DNA of 64,000 nucleotides from JAFECT01 sp964432415 (GTDB taxonomy: Bacteria; Pseudomonadota; Alphaproteobacteria; Caulobacterales; Caulobacteraceae). Of this stretch, positions 59,601 to 64,000 are shown in pieces. The position numbers and the translations under genes are program-made. The stretch covers positions 1 through 64,000 of the forward strand of contig CAYSNW010000008.1 of the NCBI GenBank assembly GCA_964432415.1, written 5' to 3'. Position 1 is the first letter of the stretch, and each line of letters starts with the position of its first letter. A model generated the notes under the pieces. That model saw nothing but the letters and a program-made list of their open reading frames with translations, was not told the origin of the DNA and searched no databases.

Positions 59601-60401
59601 ATGCACGACCTCGACTCCCCTCGCCCAATCGACCGACTTTTGGCCGTCATGGCCCGCCTTCGCGATCCGGAGCGCGGCTGCCCGTGGGACGTGGAGCAGA
59701 CCTTCGCCACCATCGCGCCCTACACGGTGGAGGAGGCCTACGAGGTCGCCGACGCCATCGAACGCGCGGACCTGAAGGACCTGAGGGAGGAGCTGGGCGA
59801 CCTGATGTTCCAGGTCGTCTTCCACGCCCGCATGGCCGAGGAGCAGGGCGTTTTCGACTTCGACGATGTGGCGGGCGCCATCGCCGACAAGCTGATCCGC
59901 CGCCACCCCCACGTCTTCGCCGACGCCGGCTTCCGCACCGCCGACGAGCAGACCGTGGCCTGGGAGCAGATCAAGGCCGAGGAGCGCAGGGGCAAGGAAC
60001 TCCACGGGGTGCTGGACGACGTGCCCGTGGGCCTGCCTGCGCTGACTCGCGCGGTGAAGCTGACGAAACGGGCGGGCCGGGTCGGCTTCGACTGGCCCTC
60101 AACCAAGGAGGTCTTCGACAAGCTGCGCGAGGAAGCGTCTGAGCTGGAGGCCGAGATCGAGAGCGGGAACCAGGACAGAATCCACGAAGAGCTGGGTGAT
60201 TTCCTTTTCGTTGTCGCCAACCTGGCGCGTAAACTTGGTGTCGAACCTGAAGACGCCCTGCGCTCGGCCAACGCCAAGTTCGTCCGCCGCTTCCACCACA
60301 TCGAAGCCCGCCTCGCCGAAACCGGCCGCACGCCGGACCAGTCGACCCTGGAAGAGATGGACGGCTTCTGGAACGAGGCGCGCGCGGCGGACAAATCATG
60401 A
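59601..60401 (+). CDS. mazG: Nucleoside triphosphate pyrophosphohydrolase MazG
   Basis: A 266-residue tandem-domain MazG. The first domain has LRDPERGCPWDVEQTF and EEAYEVADAIERADLKDLREELGDLMFQVVFH (the EExxE...ExxD metal site); the second has ASELEAEIESGNQDRIHEELGDFLFVVANLARKL. It hydrolyses NTPs to NMP and PPi and helps clear non-canonical nucleotides. It lies downstream of the MFS gene and is followed by a hairpin that overlaps its stop. Confidence 0.93.
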   Translation: MHDLDSPRPIDRLLAVMARLRDPERGCPWDVEQTFATIAPYTVEEAYEVADAIERADLKDLREELGDLMFQVVFHARMAEEQGVFDFDDVAGAIADKLIRRHPHVFADAGFRTADEQTVAWEQIKAEERRGKELHGVLDDVPVGLPALTRAVKLTKRAGRVGFDWPSTKEVFDKLREEASELEAEIESGNQDRIHEELGDFLFVVANLARKLGVEPEDALRSANAKFVRRFHHIEARLAETGRTPDQSTLEEMDGFWNEARAADKS

Positions 60402-60426
60402 TCCTTCTCCCGGTCGGGAGAAGGAT
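60401..60426 (+). terminator. Strong hairpin after mazG
   Basis: ATCCTTCTCCCG at 60401-60412 pairs perfectly with CGGGAGAAGGAT at 60415-60426 across a 2-nt loop, and the sequence then continues ACTTTAC. The 12-bp stem begins at the last base of the mazG stop codon. It may act as a terminator, or it may be a copy of a short palindromic repeat. Confidence 0.55.
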
Positions 60427-60474
60427 ACTTTACAGCTAACCTGCTTAGCATATCCTCCTCCTTCCGGAGGCCCC

Positions 60475-61359
60475 ATGCTCAAGCCCGCCCTGCTCGCCCT
60501 GCTCCTCGCCACCCCTGCCCTCGCGCAAGTGGCCCCACACGCCGGCCGCGCCCTTCAGCTCACCCACTCCGTCACCGTCGACCCCTCCCCGTCGCCGGAC
60601 GGCGCTCACCTGGTCCACATCCGCGTGGTCAGCGGCCGCGAGCAGCTCTTCGTCATGGACGCCGACGGCGCCCACCCCCGCCAGATCACCTTCGACGACG
60701 CCGATCACGAGGATCCCGCCTGGTCCCCGAAGGGCGACCGTATCGCCTATGTCCTGATGAAGGGCGGCTCGGAGGTCATCCATCTGATGAACCCCGATGG
60801 CTCGAACGATGTCGCCCTGACCCCGCAGAATCAGAAGGTCATCCATCCCAACTGGGCGCCGGACGGGCTGAGCCTGGCCTACTGCACCGACGACGACGAG
60901 CACCCGCCGGCCAAGAACACCTCCGACATCTGGTCGATCGACATCGCCACCCGCCGCGCCAAGCGCCTGATCACCGGCGGGATCAACACCTATCCGTCCT
61001 GGTCCCCGGACGGGCGGCGTCTCGCCTTCCGCAGGATCATCGGCGACATGAACTCCGAGGTCTTCGTCGCCAACGCCGACGGCTCGGACGCGCGCAACAT
61101 CACCAATCACTGGTCCTTCGACGGCTGGCCCGCCTGGTCGCCGGACGGGACCCGCATCGCCTTCGCGTCTAACCGCAACGCCAACTACCAGATCTTCGTG
61201 ATGAAGCCCGACGGTTCGGACGTGCGCCTGGTCGCCAACACCGAGGGCCGCGCCACCGCCCCGCTGTGGTCCCCAAAGGGCGACGTCCTGTACTTCCCCA
61301 TCTGTCGCAAGGCCGACTTCGGCGGCGACTGTGAGATCTTCTCGGCGCCGGCGCCTTAA
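60475..61359 (+). CDS. Secreted TolB-like beta-propeller protein (PD40 repeats)
   Basis: A 294-residue protein with a signal peptide (LLALLLATPALAQ). It has repeated PD40/TolB units: SPSPDGAHLVHIRVV, PAWSPKGDRIAYVLM, PNWAPDGLSLAYCTD, PSWSPDGRRLAFRRI, PAWSPDGTRIAFASN and PLWSPKGDVLYFP. These would form a six-bladed propeller. It is not TolB itself, which sits in the tol-pal cluster. GGAGG at 60466-60470 supports the start. Role unknown, likely protein binding in the periplasm. Confidence 0.85.
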   Translation: MLKPALLALLLATPALAQVAPHAGRALQLTHSVTVDPSPSPDGAHLVHIRVVSGREQLFVMDADGAHPRQITFDDADHEDPAWSPKGDRIAYVLMKGGSEVIHLMNPDGSNDVALTPQNQKVIHPNWAPDGLSLAYCTDDDEHPPAKNTSDIWSIDIATRRAKRLITGGINTYPSWSPDGRRLAFRRIIGDMNSEVFVANADGSDARNITNHWSFDGWPAWSPDGTRIAFASNRNANYQIFVMKPDGSDVRLVANTEGRATAPLWSPKGDVLYFPICRKADFGGDCEIFSAPAP

Positions 61360-61883
61360 CGCGGATTCAGGCGCACCCAGTCGCGCACTACAGCCAGGGC
61401 CGGAGTGACCGCCGCAGGGTCCTCCCGATCCGGCGCCTCGGCCACGAGACGCGCGGTGCGGCCGCGCTCGCGCACGCTCACCACCACCGCCAATCCGTCC
61501 ACCATAACTCGCCCGGTGGCGCAGCAGCGGTAGCGCAGTCCGTCAAAAGTCAGGGTGGCCGTCATCAGCCGGCGCACCTCCGATCCGGGCAGGACGCCGC
61601 GCCGGGCAGGTTCGCCGGCCCCGCAGCCCAGATGGACGTAACGCCCCGATGCATCGATGGCCGTCACGCCATAGCCGCCGCGCTCGAAGGCCAGGGTCTC
61701 GATCACCGCGCCATCGGAGGCGTTCGCGCGCTTCAGCAAGGCCGCGAGCGCGGGATTTCCAGCCGAACACTGGGCCCGCGCCCGATCGCGAAACGCCAGG
61801 AGCCCATCGTCAGGCCTTGCCGCAGCAGGAGAGGCCCCGGGAAAAAGCGCCGCGGCCAGGAGCACACAGATCAATTTCGACAC
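61356..61883 (-). CDS. Secreted protein of unknown function
   Basis: A 175-residue protein with a signal peptide (MSKLICVLLAAALFPGASPA). The mature part has several cysteines (RAQCSAG, LGCGAG, YRCCATG), likely in disulfides. No family recognised. It is convergent with the TolB-like gene, overlapping by 4 bp, and is followed upstream by another small secreted-protein gene on the same strand. Confidence 0.6.
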   Translation of the reverse strand: MSKLICVLLAAALFPGASPAAARPDDGLLAFRDRARAQCSAGNPALAALLKRANASDGAVIETLAFERGGYGVTAIDASGRYVHLGCGAGEPARRGVLPGSEVRRLMTATLTFDGLRYRCCATGRVMVDGLAVVVSVRERGRTARLVAEAPDREDPAAVTPALAVVRDWVRLNPR

Positions 61884-61964
61884 CGCCGTACTCCGCGTTT
61901 CACCGCGAAGATCAGAGGCCGATCCCGAGCCGACACAAGCCCGTTGCGGTGAACGGGCGCCTCC

Positions 61965-62489
61965 TCAGGGCCGGCGCACGGCCATCGGTTTTGCGAGGTT
62001 GTCGGTCACCTGCCACAGCAGGTCGGTCCACTCCGAAAACAGCGGCCGGTTCGCATCCCGGCTCCAGTCGGCGAAGGACTGGTAACCGCCGAACTCTCGC
62101 TTGCCCGAGGCGTCCATGACCGTGATCAGGATATCGCCGTCGTAGTCCAACTCCTGCACATGGCGATAGCCATCCAGCTTTCCTGAGCGGCCCACGAGGT
62201 GGTCGACGATGTTTCCCACCAGCACGCCCTTGCCGCGGCTCGTCGCGGTGTGGGTGCAGCCGACATGGGTGTAGGCATGGTTGTTCGCTTCGCCCGACAT
62301 GATCACCACCCCAAAATGATCCTCGTCGCGGTAACGCAGCACGATGCCGCCCTCGTGGGCCAGCACCTGGTCGGCGCGCTGCATCTCCGCCATCACTGGC
62401 GCGCAGAACCGATCGGGGAACGGCGGGGACTCGTGCTGCAGCGGCGCGGCCATCATCAGCACGGTCACGGTCTGAATGATCTGGAGCAT
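61965..62489 (-). CDS. Probable secreted protein of unknown function
   Basis: A 174-residue protein starting MLQIIQTVTVLMMAAPLQ, a short hydrophobic N-terminus that may be a signal. The body contains a YDGDILITVMDASGKREFGG stretch and a His-rich loop (ANNHAYTHVGCTHT). No family recognised. An in-frame ATG at 62504 is the alternative start. It lies 70 bp upstream of the hflX stop region on the same strand. Confidence 0.6.
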   Translation of the reverse strand: MLQIIQTVTVLMMAAPLQHESPPFPDRFCAPVMAEMQRADQVLAHEGGIVLRYRDEDHFGVVIMSGEANNHAYTHVGCTHTATSRGKGVLVGNIVDHLVGRSGKLDGYRHVQELDYDGDILITVMDASGKREFGGYQSFADWSRDANRPLFSEWTDLLWQVTDNLAKPMAVRRP

Positions 62490-62559
62490 GGAGGGCCTCC
62501 CCAAGCGTCAGTGTCGGAGGAGACCGTTACCCGTGACAACCCCGATTCCGGGGAGCCGA

Positions 62560-63897
62560 TCACTGCGCCGCGTTCAGCAGCCGCGCCTCGGGAAACAGCC
62601 GCTCGAACCGCCCCAGCGCCTGGTCGTCCAGCCGCACGAGCATACGCACCGCCCCGTCATCCTGGTCCGAACGCGCCGTCACCCGGCCGTTCTGGTAGAG
62701 CCAGGCCAGGGCTTCGCCGTCGCCCGGCGGAATGCGCAGCTCGACCTCGGCGCTGTCGTCGATCAGGTCGGCGACCATCTCGCGCAGGGCCTCGATGCCG
62801 TCGCCGGTGACCGCAGAGACCGCCACGGCCGGCACGCCGGTCTGTTCGGCCCAGCGGATCGCCCGCGCCTTGGTCACGCCCTGCTCTTCCGGATCGACCA
62901 GGTCGAGCTTGTTCCAGACCTCGATCATCACCTGCCGCTTGCCCTCGGGCGGCGGAATCTTGGCCAGCACTTGCTCGACGTCGTGGGCCTGGGCTGAGCT
63001 GTCGGGGTCCGCGATGTCGCGCACGTGCAGGATCAGGTCGGCCTCGCGCACCTCCTCCAGGGTAGCGCGGAAAGCGGCCACCAGCTGGTGCGGCAGGTCG
63101 GAGATGAAGCCCACCGTGTCCGAAACGATGGCCGAGCGGCCCCGCGGCAGGCGCACGGTGCGAAGCGTCGGGTCCAGGGTGGCGAACAGCATGTCCTTGG
63201 CCACCACGTCCGAGCCGGTCGCCCGGTTGAACAGGGTCGACTTGCCGGCGTTGGTGTAGCCCACCAGGGCCACGGTCGGGTACGGCACGCGCTTCCTGGC
63301 CTGGCGGTGCAGGGTGCGGGTGCGGCGCACCTCCTCGATCTCGGCCTTGAGCCGAGTGATGCGGTCGGCGATCTGGCGCCGGTCCAGTTCGATCTGGGTT
63401 TCGCCCGGGCCGCCGGTCTTGGACAGGCCGCCGCGCTGGCGCTCCAGGTGGGTCCAGGTCCTGACCAGCCGCGAGCGCTCGTACTCCTGGCGCGCCAGCT
63501 CGACCTGCAGCTTGCCTTCGGCGGTGCGCGCCCGGCGGGCGAAGATCTCCAGGATCAGGCCGGTGCGGTCGATGACCTTCACCTCCCAGGCCTTTTCCAG
63601 GTTGCGCTGCTGGATGGGGGTCAGGTCGTCGTCGATGACCACCACATTGGCCTCGACCGAGTGGACGATGGCTCTGAGCTCATCGACCTTGCCCGAGCCG
63701 AACAGGGTCGCGGGAACGGTCTTGCGGATGCGCGCGATCTCGCCCGCACGGACATCCAGATCCAGCGCCAAGGCAAGGCCGACCGCCTCCTCCAGTCTCG
63801 CCTGCGCATGACGCAGCGAGGTGTCGTGGGGAGCTTCGGGATGAACGACGACCGCGATCTGGGTCTCAGGCCGACGGTCGATGGATTTGGAGGTCAC
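62560..63897 (-). CDS. hflX: GTPase HflX
   Basis: A 445-residue GTPase. The N-terminal HflX domain (about 15-190) has GSGKVDELRAIV, NVVVIDDDLTPIQQRNLEK, DRTGLILEIFARRARTAEGK and the helical LSKTGGPGETQIELDRR. The G domain (about 205-370) has GYTNAGKSTLFN (G1), DTVGFISDLP (G3) and NKLD (G4). HflX binds 50S subunits and splits stalled ribosomes under stress. It starts at a GTG at 63895-63897 that overlaps the hfq stop as GTGA, the usual hfq-hflX coupling. Confidence 0.95.
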   Translation of the reverse strand: MTSKSIDRRPETQIAVVVHPEAPHDTSLRHAQARLEEAVGLALALDLDVRAGEIARIRKTVPATLFGSGKVDELRAIVHSVEANVVVIDDDLTPIQQRNLEKAWEVKVIDRTGLILEIFARRARTAEGKLQVELARQEYERSRLVRTWTHLERQRGGLSKTGGPGETQIELDRRQIADRITRLKAEIEEVRRTRTLHRQARKRVPYPTVALVGYTNAGKSTLFNRATGSDVVAKDMLFATLDPTLRTVRLPRGRSAIVSDTVGFISDLPHQLVAAFRATLEEVREADLILHVRDIADPDSSAQAHDVEQVLAKIPPPEGKRQVMIEVWNKLDLVDPEEQGVTKARAIRWAEQTGVPAVAVSAVTGDGIEALREMVADLIDDSAEVELRIPPGDGEALAWLYQNGRVTARSDQDDGAVRMLVRLDDQALGRFERLFPEARLLNAAQ

Positions 63898-64000
63898 TCG
63901 TCGCCGTTTTCGGAATCGGGCTCGTAAAGCTGAACCGGCTGGGCGGGCATGATGGTCGAGATCGCGTGCTTGTAGACCAGTTGGGACTGACCGTCGCGGC
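63894..64000 (-). CDS. hfq: RNA chaperone Hfq, C-terminal part
   Basis: Only the last 34 codons are in the window. They read SQLVYKHAISTIMPAQPVQL followed by an acidic tail (YEPDSENGDE), the Sm2 motif and C-terminus of Hfq. Hfq is a hexameric ring that pairs small RNAs with mRNAs. The upstream part lies beyond the window. Its TGA overlaps the GTG of hflX. Confidence 0.95.
   Translation of the reverse strand, partial: RDGQSQLVYKHAISTIMPAQPVQLYEPDSENGDE

Overview
The window is about 64 kb of high-GC, gene-dense DNA with the look of an alphaproteobacterium of the family Caulobacteraceae (Caulobacter/Phenylobacterium-like). The evidence is a PopA-type c-di-GMP effector next to mfd, an hfq-hflX gene order with mazG nearby, tandem TadE/LytTR/TonB-receptor style gene families and palindromic intergenic repeats. 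I see no phage, insertion sequence, CRISPR array or rRNA. One tRNA gene (tRNA-Ser, anticodon TGA) is present. No stretch longer than about 290 bp lacks a gene.

Layout. 1-6.1 kb: the end of mfd, an esterase, a VOC protein, popA, a YihY membrane protein, tusA and Ku. 6.1-12.2 kb: small secreted proteins, a beta-lactamase-fold serine hydrolase divergent from a membrane-anchored winged-helix regulator, two alpha/beta hydrolases and a CPBP protease. 12.3-19 kb: LigD (the partner of Ku), an EnvZ/OmpR-type pair divergent from a His/Met-rich EF-hand protein, and an HSL-type esterase. 19.2-22.9 kb: two paralogous LytS-type kinases flanking a single LytTR regulator, then a stand-alone receiver protein. 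23-27.5 kb: malonyl-CoA synthetase, a FUSC protein, a membrane protein and a Ca/Na exchanger-like protein.

27.5-33.2 kb: the most unusual region, an apparent five-gene minus-strand operon. It encodes two multi-pass membrane proteins, a small membrane protein with a coiled-coil tail, a 555-residue protein with thirteen-residue repeats and a C-terminal papain-like (Tox-PL type) domain, and a coiled-coil partner. I treat it as a candidate undescribed membrane-linked toxin/effector module. 33.4-38.8 kb: an S41-like peptidase, tRNA-Ser, and the tight housekeeping run tmk-holB-tatD-MBL hydrolase. 38.8-46.6 kb: a DUF885 peptidase, an Lrp regulator, two acetyltransferases, DUF2239, a PEBP protein, MmcQ and a desaturase.

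46.7-58 kb: a flotillin-like SPFH protein, a HetC-like secreted protein, a tRNA/rRNA methyltransferase, an M15 carboxypeptidase, a TonB-dependent receptor with a tandem 16-bp repeat upstream, and two tandem S10 serine carboxypeptidases. 58-64 kb: an MFS symporter, mazG, a TolB-like propeller, two small secreted proteins, hflX and the end of hfq. All identifications rest on motif recognition and translation by eye; no database search was run.
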